A stretch of 64,000 nt of DNA from NCBI RefSeq assembly GCF_019444005.1, contig NZ_CP049304.1, positions 744,001 through 808,000 on the forward strand. Reading direction: 5' to 3'. Source of the stretch: Liquorilactobacillus nagelii DSM 13675 (lineage in GTDB: Bacteria > Bacillota > Bacilli > Lactobacillales > Lactobacillaceae). Positions 8,308-16,931 of this stretch are shown one piece after another. A program made the position numbers and the translations under genes. Under the pieces are notes generated by a model. The model made no database searches, was not told the origin of the DNA, and saw only the letters and a program-made list of their open reading frames with translations. Numbering within the stretch: the first letter of the stretch is position 1; the number at the start of each line of letters is the position of its first letter.

Positions 8308-9015
8308 CTAAATATATATTATTTTTATTTCAGACAGAGTCAAATTGCCTTTTATTGTTAAATGATGGGTGATTAACTTATTGGCAGGCTTATTTTCTTC
8401 TTTAACTTCGCTCAACATATTATCGTTATCAATTAATATGTCCCAGCTTTCTGGGAGATATAGTTTCAGTTCGCTGAGGGTACCATTGATAACAATTGTT
8501 GCTGGTTGATTTAGCATTTTTGTTTGATCAAAATATAATTTGAATGAAGCAAGAACTAAGTTAATTCTTACCTGCTGTAAATTTTCGGATTTGATATACC
8601 GAATTCCGCTTGCTAGACGTTGATTAATAATGACCGTTTCATCAGAATTGACCGTTTGATTAGAAAGACTGGCTTTTCCAAACCAACTGGACCAGATAAA
8701 AGGCTGTTTAAAAAAAGAATGAAAAATCATTGATAAACCAATGTTAATTAGTAAAGCGGTTGCTAAGATTGTCCAAGTACCTAATTTTTGAATTCCTAAT
8801 TGGGAAGCGTAGAGGATACACAGAAAAGCAATTGAAAAGATACTTTCGGTTAATCGCCGATGAATTAATCCACGTATTAAAGTATATCCTAAAAAAATAG
8901 TGAAAATGACTGTCCAGATTCTAAAATGAAATGATACTATACTTAGTTTACTTAAAACAAGTAATACGGCCAAGCCTAATAAAGCAATGCCGGAGATGAA
9001 CTTTTCTGTTCGCAT
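8308..9015 (-). CDS. LiaF-like membrane protein
   Basis: A 235-residue protein with about four N-terminal membrane segments (residues 7-120) and a soluble C-terminal beta-rich domain (about 125-235). The C-terminal domain looks like the LiaF/DUF2154 cell-wall stress domain, including the late strand-rich LTIKGNLTLSEIKI region. LiaF proteins are known inhibitors of the LiaRS envelope-stress system. Here the neighbour is instead a stand-alone LytTR regulator, three bases upstream. The gene sits between that regulator and an ABC exporter, so a role in sensing membrane or wall stress and tuning the exporter is a reasonable inference. Confidence 0.75.
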   Translation of the reverse strand: MRTEKFISGIALLGLAVLLVLSKLSIVSFHFRIWTVIFTIFLGYTLIRGLIHRRLTESIFSIAFLCILYASQLGIQKLGTWTILATALLINIGLSMIFHSFFKQPFIWSSWFGKASLSNQTVNSDETVIINQRLASGIRYIKSENLQQVRINLVLASFKLYFDQTKMLNQPATIVINGTLSELKLYLPESWDILIDNDNMLSEVKEENKPANKLITHHLTIKGNLTLSEIKIIYI

Positions 9016-9018
9016 AAA

Positions 9019-9471
9019 TTACAACTCCTTCTGATCAAGTTTTTCTTTTAATTTTTTGAAATATTTTCGTGAAACATACACTTGCTTATATGTATTTTGA
9101 AATTCTACAAGGTTATTTGTTAGCGAATGTGTTAAACCATAGATTTGATCAAGATTAAGAATCGTTGATTTAGAAACGCGCATAAAGTTACTAGGGAGCA
9201 GTTTTTCAAGTTCATATAATTTGAAATGAGTTTCATAAACGTCCGAGCGGGTATGCGCTTGAATAAAACGGCCGTTTGTTTCAAAAAAAAGTAATTGTTG
9301 ATAATTTATGTAGTAAATCGTTTCTTTTTGGAAAAGTTTGATTTTCATTTTTTGGCTTTTCTCAGCAATAACCTTATATAAATAGTTAATTTCCTGTTCA
9401 TCAATTTTCGGAGTTCGAACAATTAGTTCAGTTTCGCTGAGTTGAGGATCGATTTCAACTTTAACTTTCAT
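9019..9471 (-). CDS. LytTR DNA-binding regulator
   Basis: A 150-residue regulator with a C-terminal LytTR domain (about residues 45-145). It lacks a phosphoreceiver domain, so it is not a standard response regulator. The family core is visible: INYQQLLFFETNGRFIQAHT, then FMRVSKSTILNLDQI and VSRKYFKKLKEKL. I place the start at ATG 9471 because GAGAGGAGAGGG lies just upstream; an earlier in-frame ATG at 9510 would put that site inside the gene. It heads a four-gene operon. Two 9-bp direct repeats 69-98 bases upstream of the start form the expected LytTR operator, suggesting autoregulation. Confidence 0.88.
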   Translation of the reverse strand: MKVKVEIDPQLSETELIVRTPKIDEQEINYLYKVIAEKSQKMKIKLFQKETIYYINYQQLLFFETNGRFIQAHTRSDVYETHFKLYELEKLLPSNFMRVSKSTILNLDQIYGLTHSLTNNLVEFQNTYKQVYVSRKYFKKLKEKLDQKEL

Positions 9472-9508
9472 CTTATATCCCTCTCCTCTCATTGATTTTA
9501 AGTTAAAC

Positions 9509-9569
9509 ATAATATTGTTACTCTGAAAATAGTTTGAGCGTAAGTGGTTATGTTTTTTAGGTAAGTGGT
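9509..9569 (-). promoter_or_regulatory. LytTR operator and activator-dependent promoter
   Basis: Two perfect copies of ACCACTTAC (9569-9561 and 9548-9540 on the minus strand) are separated by exactly 12 bases, the spacing known for LytTR regulators such as AgrA. Downstream lies TATTAT (9514-9509) with only a weak -35 (TCAAAC, 9537-9532). This fits a promoter that needs the bound activator. Confidence 0.75.
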
Positions 9570-9590
9570 CAATTTATTGTCTTGAAAATA

Positions 9591-9672
9591 AAAAAACCAG
9601 AGCATAGTTGAACTGCTTTAAAATTATTAATAATAGTTAATAATTTTAGATCACTTCAAAATACTATGCCCT
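9591..9672 (-). terminator. large terminator after ndk
   Basis: Outer arms AGGGCATAGT/ACTATGCTCT (9672-9663 with 9608-9599) enclose a perfect 11-bp AT-rich stem (9647-9637 with 9630-9620). The minus strand then has a T-tract (9596-9591). Confidence 0.8.
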
Positions 9673-9716
9673 AGCTGGGACGTTTTATCTAACCAATATT
9701 CAGCCCAAAATGCTGG

Positions 9717-10139
9717 TTAAAGTTCCGGAAACCAAATTTTAATTTCCTTTTCTGCTGCCGCTACGCTATCTGAACTATGAACGACGTTACGTAAGTTGCC
9801 ATCAGTTGATTCATGACCAAAATCGCCGCGAATTGTTCCGGGAGCTGCTTCAGTCGGGTTAGTTTTTCCCGCCATTTTATGGAAAGCCTGAATGATATTA
9901 ACTCCAGTTGCAATCATTGCAACTAACGGACCTTCTTTCATATATGACTCGATATCGCCGAAATACGGTTGATCGATTTTTTCGGAATAATGAGCTTTTA
10001 GCTTTTCATCAGTTGCCTCAGTTACTTTTAAAGCTGCAATTTGATAACCTTTGCGTTCTATTCTAGCAATGATTTCACCAATGTGACCAGCTACAACTCC
10101 ATCAGGTTTAATCAGGATTAGGGTTCTCTCTTCTGTCAT
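9717..10139 (-). CDS. ndk: nucleoside diphosphate kinase
   Basis: A 140-residue enzyme that transfers the gamma phosphate of ATP to nucleoside diphosphates through a phosphohistidine. The N-terminal LILIKPDGV and the late NVVHSSDS motif, containing the active-site His, identify the family. The usual NVIHGSDS has Ser in place of Gly here, a mild change. The start is taken at ATG 10139, seven bases after GGAGG; the ATG at 10145 would leave no spacing. Length is normal. It stands alone, with a large terminator downstream. The 218-base upstream stretch is AT-rich with no clear feature. Confidence 0.95.
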   Translation of the reverse strand: MTEERTLILIKPDGVVAGHIGEIIARIERKGYQIAALKVTEATDEKLKAHYSEKIDQPYFGDIESYMKEGPLVAMIATGVNIIQAFHKMAGKTNPTEAAPGTIRGDFGHESTDGNLRNVVHSSDSVAAAEKEIKIWFPEL

Positions 10140-10363
10140 TTTCATTCCTCCAAACTAGATCGCGGTACAAGTTGATTTTCCAGCTTTATAGTAAAAAAAG
10201 CAAGGATTAATTTGATTAATTTAATATTTTTTAATTAAATACTTGTAAATTAATTAAATGAAACAGCGATTAATCTCAAGCTAATATTTAAATCGGATAC
10301 CGGCATTCATTTTGATCAGTTTGAGTAAATATGATTATGCTTAATTACCTGCTATAGCAAAGT

Positions 10364-12106
10364 TTATCTTTTTGGCTGATAGTTAAATTTGAACAAAGGA
10401 ATAATCAGCAGAGATGATAAAGCTATCCAAAACATTACCGCGTATACATTAAGAAAAGCAGTTGATAATTGATTCTTTAACTCAACTTTTGTCCTTCTTA
10501 CCAGTTTGCCCAATTTTTTTTGAAATTTTTCTTCTTTCTGAATGATTGTCATTTTTACATTTCTCACAACTTGGACTTTTAATTGATTTTTTAGTTTTGG
10601 AGGTAGCTTATTAATTGCTAGCTGGTCTCTTACACTCAATATTTGTAATTGCCGGTAATAAATTTGATTGATCAGGCGTTGTTCTTTATTTTGATTAATT
10701 GCTATCTTGGAAAATTTGAACTTTTGTTTGAATTGAGTCTGATTATTCAAGAGCTTTTTTCTAATTGTGAATTTTAATTTTGCTTGTTGACTGGTTGAAA
10801 AGTTTAATGACTGTGTTTGTTGCACGGCATAAGTAGCTGTTTTTTGTTTTGCTGATTGAACATTAGAAGTTAGGATTGCTGTAAAAATCGCGATTGCCAG
10901 AACCATCCCAATTTGGCGTAAAACATTAGCAACACTCTGCGAAGTAGTTAATTTACTGCCGTGAAAATCGGCGACTGCCAAAATATTAGCGGTCGCAGCA
11001 ACCAATCCATACCCCGTTCCTAAAACGATATCAGCAATTATTAATTGCCGATAATTAGCAGCCACGTTTAAATGAGCAAAAAGGTAGTAGCTAAGTGCAA
11101 TTGTCAATAATCCGCAACTAATTAGTAACTGATTATTGATTTTCTTAACTGCCAAAGATGTCATAATTACTGAAATCATGACTGCCAATGAATAAGGTGT
11201 AATTAATAATGCAGCTTTAAGTTCGCTTTCACCCTGAATCTTAGTTAAGAACGTTGGAATTAAGACAGCCATCCCGCCTAGAAAATAATTACATAGGATT
11301 AGTGCGAGACCAGCCCCGTTGAAGTTCCGACTTTTAAAAAGCGACAAATCAATCATGGGATTCTTTTGGGACTTTTCCCAAACTAAAAAAACAATTAACA
11401 ACAGCCCCGAACTGATTAATAGCGAAATAATAACAGATGACTGCCAACCCCATTTATTACCTTGAATCAGAGCTAATGACAGACAAAACAGTATTGTCAT
11501 ACTTAAGCCGGCACCTAGCCAATCAACAGATGTTTTACTGGTTGATTCATTTTTTAGCGGAAATACCCACAGAAACAAGACTAAATCTAACAATACTAAG
11601 GGTAAATTAATCAGAAAAACCCATCGCCAACCCCAAAATTGGGTTACAATTCCCCCGATAGTTGGACCTAAGGCAACGGCTAAACCTTGAATACCAGCTA
11701 AGGCAGCTACAACTTTGTTTCGATTAACCTGATTACTATTTTCAAGGCCAATTACCATACTGGTAGGAATAATTCCCGCAGCACCAATACTTTGAATTGC
11801 ACGAGCTGCCAACATCCAGCTAAGATTTGGAGCTAATCCTGATAACAAAGAACCAATCCCAAAAATTATCAAACTTCCAAAAACAAATTTATTGCGACCA
11901 ATCCGTTCTGCTAATCTGCCAAAGGGAATAATTAAAACAGCAAAGATAATTGTATAGATATTTAATGCCCACGACAAATTGCTAAGGCTCTCATTAAAAG
12001 CTGATTGTAATTGAGGTAAGATAATTGTCATGATTGAGGTATCCATCATGCACAGCAAATTTCCAAGCAATAAAACAGGTAAAAACTTATAATTTTGATG
12101 ATTCAT
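10364..12106 (-). CDS. DHA2-family MFS drug exporter with long inserted loop
   Basis: A 580-residue, 14-helix proton-coupled exporter of the EmrB/QacA type. The antiporter motif GPTIGGIVTQFWGWRWVF (near residue 147) and the N-terminal helix with D-T-S/I are typical. The protein is about 80-100 residues longer than usual, because a hydrophilic, Lys/Gln-rich segment of about 130 residues (about 415-547) lies between the last two helices. The start is ATG 12106, nine bases after GGAGG. It is divergent from a TetR regulator with a palindromic operator between them, so it is probably repressed by that protein and induced by its substrate. Confidence 0.88.
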   Translation of the reverse strand: MNHQNYKFLPVLLLGNLLCMMDTSIMTIILPQLQSAFNESLSNLSWALNIYTIIFAVLIIPFGRLAERIGRNKFVFGSLIIFGIGSLLSGLAPNLSWMLAARAIQSIGAAGIIPTSMVIGLENSNQVNRNKVVAALAGIQGLAVALGPTIGGIVTQFWGWRWVFLINLPLVLLDLVLFLWVFPLKNESTSKTSVDWLGAGLSMTILFCLSLALIQGNKWGWQSSVIISLLISSGLLLIVFLVWEKSQKNPMIDLSLFKSRNFNGAGLALILCNYFLGGMAVLIPTFLTKIQGESELKAALLITPYSLAVMISVIMTSLAVKKINNQLLISCGLLTIALSYYLFAHLNVAANYRQLIIADIVLGTGYGLVAATANILAVADFHGSKLTTSQSVANVLRQIGMVLAIAIFTAILTSNVQSAKQKTATYAVQQTQSLNFSTSQQAKLKFTIRKKLLNNQTQFKQKFKFSKIAINQNKEQRLINQIYYRQLQILSVRDQLAINKLPPKLKNQLKVQVVRNVKMTIIQKEEKFQKKLGKLVRRTKVELKNQLSTAFLNVYAVMFWIALSSLLIIPLFKFNYQPKR

Positions 12107-12137
12107 TTGTATCAACCTCCAGAAATTTCTTTGAAGG

Positions 12138-12149
12138 TTAGCATGCTAA
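12138..12149. promoter_or_regulatory. perfect 12-bp palindrome in MFS leader
   Basis: TTAGCATGCTAA, 32 bases before the MFS start. It could be a second regulator site, or simply a chance palindrome. Confidence 0.3.
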
Positions 12150-12167
12150 GCCTTTTGGCACAGAAGC

Positions 12168-12213
12168 GTCATCGGTGCGCACGTGTGACATTCTTCTTGG
12201 AATTTATTATAAT
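12168..12213 (+). promoter_or_regulatory. tetR promoter with overlapping palindromic operator
   Basis: The promoter is GTGACA (12185-12190), a 17-base spacer and TATAAT (12208-12213). A 22-bp interrupted palindrome, GTCA-N3-GTGCGCAC-N3-TGAC (12168-12189), overlaps the -35 box. This is the expected layout for TetR autorepression and control of the divergent exporter. Confidence 0.7.
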
Positions 12214-12292
12214 GGTTAAAGAACTATAAAACTAGTGGTTTTTGAAAGTGCTACACAGCAATGCTTATTGTGACAGCGGGAGGAATTTTAAA

Positions 12293-12850
12293 ATGAATGG
12301 ACAAGAACGTTTAGCTGAACAATCACGTGCTTGGTTAACAGAAGCACTTTTTGTGTTACTGCAACAAGAAAATTACAATGAAATTACGGTAAAAAAAATA
12401 GCTGAACAGGCTCAGCTATCACGAAGAACTTTTTATCGATCGTTTAAAAATAAGGATGAACTGCTTAATTATTATAGTGATCAATTGATTCAAAAATATC
12501 TTAATCAATTAAAAAATTTAAAAATTCAAAAAATGAATTTTGAACAAGTTTTAACTGTTTTCTTTGAGTTTTGGTGGTCAGAACGCGAAAAAGTTCGGGC
12601 TTTGATTAAACAGAACTTATTTATTTTACTTCTAGCCAAAATAACACCGCAAGCAAGTAAACTCTATCAAGAATTTAAAGCTCCTTGGCATATTGATGGC
12701 AGCTTAAATGAAATTGAATATATCATGAACTTTTCTGTCGGCGGTTTTTGGAATGTTTTAAATACTTGGCTTGCCAAACCAAACCCTGAGCAACCGCAAG
12801 TTATGGTTGAAACTCTGTTAAAAAGCTTAAAGAAACTTAGCCAAAATTAA
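12293..12850 (+). CDS. TetR/AcrR-family regulator
   Basis: A 185-residue regulator with an N-terminal helix-turn-helix (about 25-50: ITVKKIAEQAQLSRRTFYR, followed by SFKNKDEL) and a helical ligand-binding C-terminal domain. The start is ATG 12293 after GGGAGGAA; an in-frame ATG-like start 51 bases earlier lies before that site. It is divergent from the MFS exporter, and the operator between them overlaps its own promoter. It is the likely repressor of the exporter, released by a drug or metabolite. Its stop codon overlaps that of the convergent GNAT gene. Confidence 0.88.
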   Translation: MNGQERLAEQSRAWLTEALFVLLQQENYNEITVKKIAEQAQLSRRTFYRSFKNKDELLNYYSDQLIQKYLNQLKNLKIQKMNFEQVLTVFFEFWWSEREKVRALIKQNLFILLLAKITPQASKLYQEFKAPWHIDGSLNEIEYIMNFSVGGFWNVLNTWLAKPNPEQPQVMVETLLKSLKKLSQN

Positions 12851-13320
12851 AATTCTAATCTACGTTGCATTACAATGTCTGTCATGCTAAAACCGGCCTT
12901 TTGATAGACATGTAATGCTCTTTGGTTACCGCCAAAGACGTGTAGTTCAATTTTGCTAAAACCTTGTTGTTGCGCAAACTTACAGCCTAAGTCAAGTGCC
13001 TTCGTCCCTAGCCCTTGATTTTGAAATCCTGGCAGGATTTCAAAATCATAGATAAACGCTGTCTTTGAACTATTAGCTGATTTTGCCAACCAAAAATTCC
13101 CGACAATTTTATTTTCTACAACTATTTTGAATAAATAGTTTACTGGCGTGGCACATCCTTGCGGCAACAAAATGTTAAATTCATTTTCGGCAAGTTTCTT
13201 TGCTATTGTTTGTGTCCATGTTCCAACGCGAATCTTTTCTAGTGCAAATTGTTCAATAGCAGCTTGACGATATTGGCTAAATTCAGCTGGTAGCATTTTT
13301 CTAAATCTGATTATCCTCAA
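12847..13320 (-). CDS. GNAT-family N-acetyltransferase
   Basis: A 157-residue GNAT acetyltransferase. The acetyl-CoA site is ILPGFQNQGLGTKAL (about residues 98-112), and the C-terminal VFGGNQRALHVYQKAGF is typical of the family. The last four bases overlap the stop of the convergent tetR gene. The start is uncertain: TTG at 13320 has only a weak AAGAAAGAAG site, while an internal ATG eight codons later is preceded by AGGATAATC. The substrate is unknown. Confidence 0.8.
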   Translation of the reverse strand: MRIIRFRKMLPAEFSQYRQAAIEQFALEKIRVGTWTQTIAKKLAENEFNILLPQGCATPVNYLFKIVVENKIVGNFWLAKSANSSKTAFIYDFEILPGFQNQGLGTKALDLGCKFAQQQGFSKIELHVFGGNQRALHVYQKAGFSMTDIVMQRRLEF

Positions 13321-13474
13321 CTTCTTTCTTAATTAATCAGCCGATTAGTTTGACAACCTTAATTAGTAATACTTTGCAAACACTGTCTGACTGCCAAATT
13401 TAAGCCGCTTATTAATTAGCTTAATCCAGACAAGTCATTAGCATACAAAATACCTGCAACGAAAAAATTTTGCT

Positions 13475-13612
13475 CTAATAATAAGCATCTTTCGCGGCCC
13501 AAAGTACTGCTGCAATTGTTTTGCTGAGTATGTACAACAGTTGGGTATCAAAGTAATATTTTGCTGTTAACTTATTATTTCTTTCAGCTAAACAAAGATC
13601 AAGCAAATTCAC
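13475..13612 (-). CDS. possible 45-residue small protein or gene remnant
   Basis: An open frame starting at GTG 13612 and ending at TAG 13475. The product is balanced in composition, with an N-terminal NLLDLCLAERNN and a C-terminal AVLWAAKDAYY. Two stops lie just upstream. The ribosome binding site is poor (AGAG). It could be a small protein or the tail of a decayed gene; no family is recognised. Confidence 0.25.
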   Translation of the reverse strand: MNLLDLCLAERNNKLTAKYYFDTQLLYILSKTIAAVLWAAKDAYY

Positions 13613-13653
13613 TTGACTCTATCATGTTTTTTGAATAACTGTAAGCAAAATAA

Positions 13654-13676
13654 AAATCATGAACTAATCATGATTT
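13654..13676 (-). terminator. terminator after small paralogue gene
   Basis: A perfect 9-bp stem AAATCATGA/TCATGATTT with a five-base loop, followed on the minus strand by TTATTTTG. It lies 44 bases after the stop of the 13720-13956 gene. Confidence 0.65.
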
Positions 13677-13719
13677 ATTTAAGTATTAATTTTTTGTTTT
13701 TCTATGCTATTTCTGATGA

Positions 13720-13956
13720 CTAAAAGGCTAGTTGACTAGCGTTATCCAACCAATCATATTGAATGAACTGTTTAAGTTTTTTGTTAACAGGAATCCATAA
13801 GCCTGAACGTAAGAGATCAGCCATGATTTGACTAAATAGGCGGTCATTTTTAGGTTTATTAATCAGCAAAATTTCATTTGTTTCTGTTTCACAGATAATT
13901 TGACTTTTCTTCATACCGACAATCTTAGCTGAAACAATATTTAAATTAGTTTTCAT
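13720..13956 (-). CDS. small conserved protein, paralogue of 53485-53736
   Basis: A 78-residue protein of unknown family. It shares CETET, then KPK, DR-FS-IM, DLL, SGLWIP-N-KLK and YDWLD with the second copy at 53485-53736, so the two are clear paralogues. There is no signal peptide or membrane segment. The pattern of a short beta-like N-terminal half followed by a helical SGLWIP...YDWLD half suggests a small folded cytosolic protein. The ribosome binding site is AAAGGAGA before ATG 13956. It is monocistronic, with a terminator downstream. I assign no function. Confidence 0.8.
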   Translation of the reverse strand: MKTNLNIVSAKIVGMKKSQIICETETNEILLINKPKNDRLFSQIMADLLRSGLWIPVNKKLKQFIQYDWLDNASQLAF

Positions 13957-14154
13957 TTTCAGATCTCCTTTAAAAACAGTTTTTTCTAACTGTCTTTATT
14001 TTAGAACTTAGCTATGAATAAGCTTTGAACAGTTAATGAAACTAAGTTTAGCTTTTGTCTAAGAAAACCGGTGATGTTAAACAAACTATCAGTAACTTTA
14101 GTTTTGCTTAAAAAAGTTTTGAAGAAAAAATGAACTTTGTTTAACTAAAAGAAT

Positions 14155-15762
14155 TTAAAAATGTTTATACTGCGTTTTACCCCATTTTAGTTTTAAAACA
14201 ATTTTGGATAAATTATAGTAATAAGAAATTATGGCTAAAATTCCAAGCGTTATCAGACCGTAAACTCCTGAAAATAAAAATGAGGCAATACGGTCATTGG
14301 CCACTGAGAAAAGATCAAAGATGCCCAACAGCCCGGTCGCTAAAACTGCAAAGATCAAATTTGCTCTGCTCAAAAGACCGAGGTCTGCAAAATCTGCCAA
14401 TCTAGTTTGCTGGGATAATCCCATCAAATAATAAACACAATAGCCAGCAACTAATCCAAATGAGATTGCAGTTGCCCAAAGTGCGCCGTAATCATGAAAA
14501 AAATAAACTAATGGGTACTGAAGAATAAATTTAATTGCTAAAGTGATACTGAGCAGGATAACTGCCATACGGTGTTTTCCTAATGACTGAATTAAAGTAA
14601 AAACATCCGTAAAGATTGCTTGAATAAAAGTAATTAGAATTGACCAAAACATTAACCAGCTGCCATGCAGATTATATCCAAAGAAAACCGTATTAATTCT
14701 TCCGGCTAATAGAGCTAAGATAATTGTCACTGGTGCTAAAAGTCCAAATAACAGTCGAAAATTATCTTGAATAATTTTTCCAGCCTTTTCTGGATCTGTT
14801 TGTGCACTGGCTAGAAGTGGTAAAGTTGTTCCAGAAATTGCAATTGCCAATGAAACAATTACGGTTGTAATTTTACTTGGATTAGCTGAAAAAAGGGTGA
14901 ACATATTCTGGATAGCAGTTAAACTGAAATGACTGCCAAATTGCATAATTTGCTTAAAAGTGAATTGGTCAATTAGTTGGGCAATAGTAATCGCGGATCC
15001 AACGTAAACAAACGGCAAAGCTTCCTTACTAATCTGCCAAAACAATTGTTTAGTATTCAAATAAGTTGCGGGTTGACTTGCAGCTTTTAACTTTCGATAA
15101 CTAGGCTGTTGGCGACGATAGTAATTTAACAAGTATGCTAAACTAGCTAAAGCCCCAGTAAAAGCGGCAAATGTACTTAAAGCAATCGCCACATTCAGTG
15201 AGGCGTGAAACAAAGTATAACTAATAAAAGTCAATAAAAGAATACTTAGTACGCGAACAAATTGTTCAACCAACTGAGAAATACCAAACGGTTTCATATC
15301 CTCGTTTCCTTGGAACCAGCCACGAATAATACTCATTACAGGTAGAATAAACAAAGCTGGTACTAGTGCTCGAATGATACTGATAGCTGAGGAGCTGCTC
15401 AAAATTGGCGAGCTGCCAGCAACAGCTGGAGCAGCAAAATAGAATAATAAGCTACAAACCAAGCCGGAAATACACATGAAAAAAATTGCTGCCTTAAATA
15501 ATTGCTGACTATCGCGAAAACGCTGTTCGGCATTATAAATCGCAATTTTTCGTGAGATAGCCGTTGGAAAACCAGAAGTTCCCAGTGCTAAGAATAAGGC
15601 ATATGGTGTATAGGCAGCGTTAAATAATGCTTGGGCAGTGTATTGATTTTGCTGTGATCCAAACATTAATAACCAGGGAATAATGTAGATTACTCCGAGT
15701 ACTCGAGAAAAAATACTGCCGAAAGACATCCAAAAAGTGCCAGATAACATTTTATTTTTCAA
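14155..15762 (-). CDS. murJ: MurJ/YtgP-like lipid II flippase
   Basis: A 535-residue polytopic membrane protein of the MVF/MATE-like superfamily. It begins MLSGTFWMSFGSIFSRVLGV after the first four residues, the typical N-terminus of the B. subtilis YtgP (MurJ) group. It has about 14 membrane helices. Members flip lipid II across the membrane for peptidoglycan synthesis; other members of the superfamily move exopolysaccharide units, so that is the alternative. A TTG start at 15762 has GAGGA six bases upstream. The gene stands alone, with no polysaccharide cluster nearby, which favours the MurJ role. Confidence 0.82.
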   Translation of the reverse strand: MKNKMLSGTFWMSFGSIFSRVLGVIYIIPWLLMFGSQQNQYTAQALFNAAYTPYALFLALGTSGFPTAISRKIAIYNAEQRFRDSQQLFKAAIFFMCISGLVCSLLFYFAAPAVAGSSPILSSSSAISIIRALVPALFILPVMSIIRGWFQGNEDMKPFGISQLVEQFVRVLSILLLTFISYTLFHASLNVAIALSTFAAFTGALASLAYLLNYYRRQQPSYRKLKAASQPATYLNTKQLFWQISKEALPFVYVGSAITIAQLIDQFTFKQIMQFGSHFSLTAIQNMFTLFSANPSKITTVIVSLAIAISGTTLPLLASAQTDPEKAGKIIQDNFRLLFGLLAPVTIILALLAGRINTVFFGYNLHGSWLMFWSILITFIQAIFTDVFTLIQSLGKHRMAVILLSITLAIKFILQYPLVYFFHDYGALWATAISFGLVAGYCVYYLMGLSQQTRLADFADLGLLSRANLIFAVLATGLLGIFDLFSVANDRIASFLFSGVYGLITLGILAIISYYYNLSKIVLKLKWGKTQYKHF

Positions 15763-15867
15763 AATAATTCCTCAATTCATTAGATCGCGTTGTTTAATAA
15801 TATCGCTATTATCTAATTTAACACGAAAATGGAACCAGAGTTTTTAACATTTTTTTAAACTATTTGT

Positions 15868-16710
15868 TTACCAACCATTCTCCTCAATCAGTTTTCTCGC
15901 TTGTTCTAGATAATTATGGGTTAAATTTTCTTTGTGGACATTATTTTTAGTATAAGTAAAGACCCCAGTTTGCAGTAAGAACGCATATAATCTTTCAAAT
16001 GGAAGTTTTCTTTTTTCAGCTAATTCGATTTCTGAATTTACATCATAAGCTATGGATAAAAATTGTAAGTCAAGTAGTTTTTGTTCCGAAATTGTTAAAA
16101 TTGCGTACTTTGCTTGTCCAGCAACTAGCTTAGCTTGACCAGAAACTGCTAAACCGATACTTCCTGGATTAATGATCAAACGACCATCACTTGTTTGCCG
16201 CAGCAAAGTTTGATGCGTATGACCATAAACTGCAATTTGGGCATCCGAGTTTGCTAACAATTCGTCGAAATTAGCTTGATCGGCGGTTGGAACAGTTAAA
16301 TGTCCCCGACAACTAGTTGGAGTTGCATGAAAAATTCGTAGCTTTAATTTTTCAATCGTTACTTCCTGGCACAATGGCAAATTGGCTAACCAGTTGAATT
16401 CATGATGTTTTAGATAACAACGATCATAGCCGGAAGTTATGATTGCCAAAATTGCTTTTTCATTCGCCGTATAATCTTGAAACTTTTGGTGTAGTAAACT
16501 TTGATAGACTTGTTCGTGATTTCCAATTACCCATGCTAAGGGATGTTTTTCCTGCAGTGCATGCAGGCATTTTTCTGGTGCAGGTCCACGATTAACAATG
16601 TCGCCTAAGACAAGATAATCATCGATTCTTCGTTGTTGGGCATCAGCTAACACAGCTTTCAGGGCAGTATAGTTTCCATGAACATCGGCAATTAGAGCTA
16701 TTTTTTTCAA
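15868..16710 (-). CDS. calcineurin-like metallophosphoesterase
   Basis: A 280-residue phosphoesterase with the complete metal-binding set: IADVHGNY near the N-terminus, LGDIVNRGP, IGNHE, a His in the middle, and YGHTHQTL followed by INPGSIG. This is the YfcE/serine-threonine phosphatase-like branch. Two divalent metals hydrolyse a phosphomono- or diester; the natural substrate is not predictable. The TTG start at 16710 follows GAGG at ten bases. It lies between murJ and enolase without obvious coupling. Confidence 0.87.
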   Translation of the reverse strand: MKKIALIADVHGNYTALKAVLADAQQRRIDDYLVLGDIVNRGPAPEKCLHALQEKHPLAWVIGNHEQVYQSLLHQKFQDYTANEKAILAIITSGYDRCYLKHHEFNWLANLPLCQEVTIEKLKLRIFHATPTSCRGHLTVPTADQANFDELLANSDAQIAVYGHTHQTLLRQTSDGRLIINPGSIGLAVSGQAKLVAGQAKYAILTISEQKLLDLQFLSIAYDVNSEIELAEKRKLPFERLYAFLLQTGVFTYTKNNVHKENLTHNYLEQARKLIEENGW

Positions 16711-16846
16711 ATCACTTAGTCCTCTCTTAACAGTTATCTTCTAAGCTATATTTTAAAATTGTTATTGAAAAATTTCTAGCATTCTCGCTAATCTTTTGTT
16801 GCTAAATCTTAATCACATAAAAATTTGTGTGAGTACTGATAAAATC

Positions 16847-16876
16847 AAAAAGGCGACACAAAATTATTTTTGTGCC
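16847..16876 (-). terminator. enolase terminator
   Basis: Stem arms GGC..ACAAAA and TTTTGT..GCC (16876-16852) followed by five T on the minus strand. It lies 55 bases after the eno stop. Confidence 0.75.
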
Positions 16877-16931
16877 AACCCTTTATTTTTCAAGTCAAGT
16901 TAGTCTAGTATTATTTAATTTTTAAAGCAAG

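Larger units (their letters stand above)
13321..13719. other. gene-poor stretch with one short open frame
   Basis: About 400 bases without a confident gene. The stretch holds a 45-codon minus-strand frame (13475-13612), listed separately, and a terminator hairpin (13654-13676). Otherwise I see only AT-rich DNA. Confidence 0.6.
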
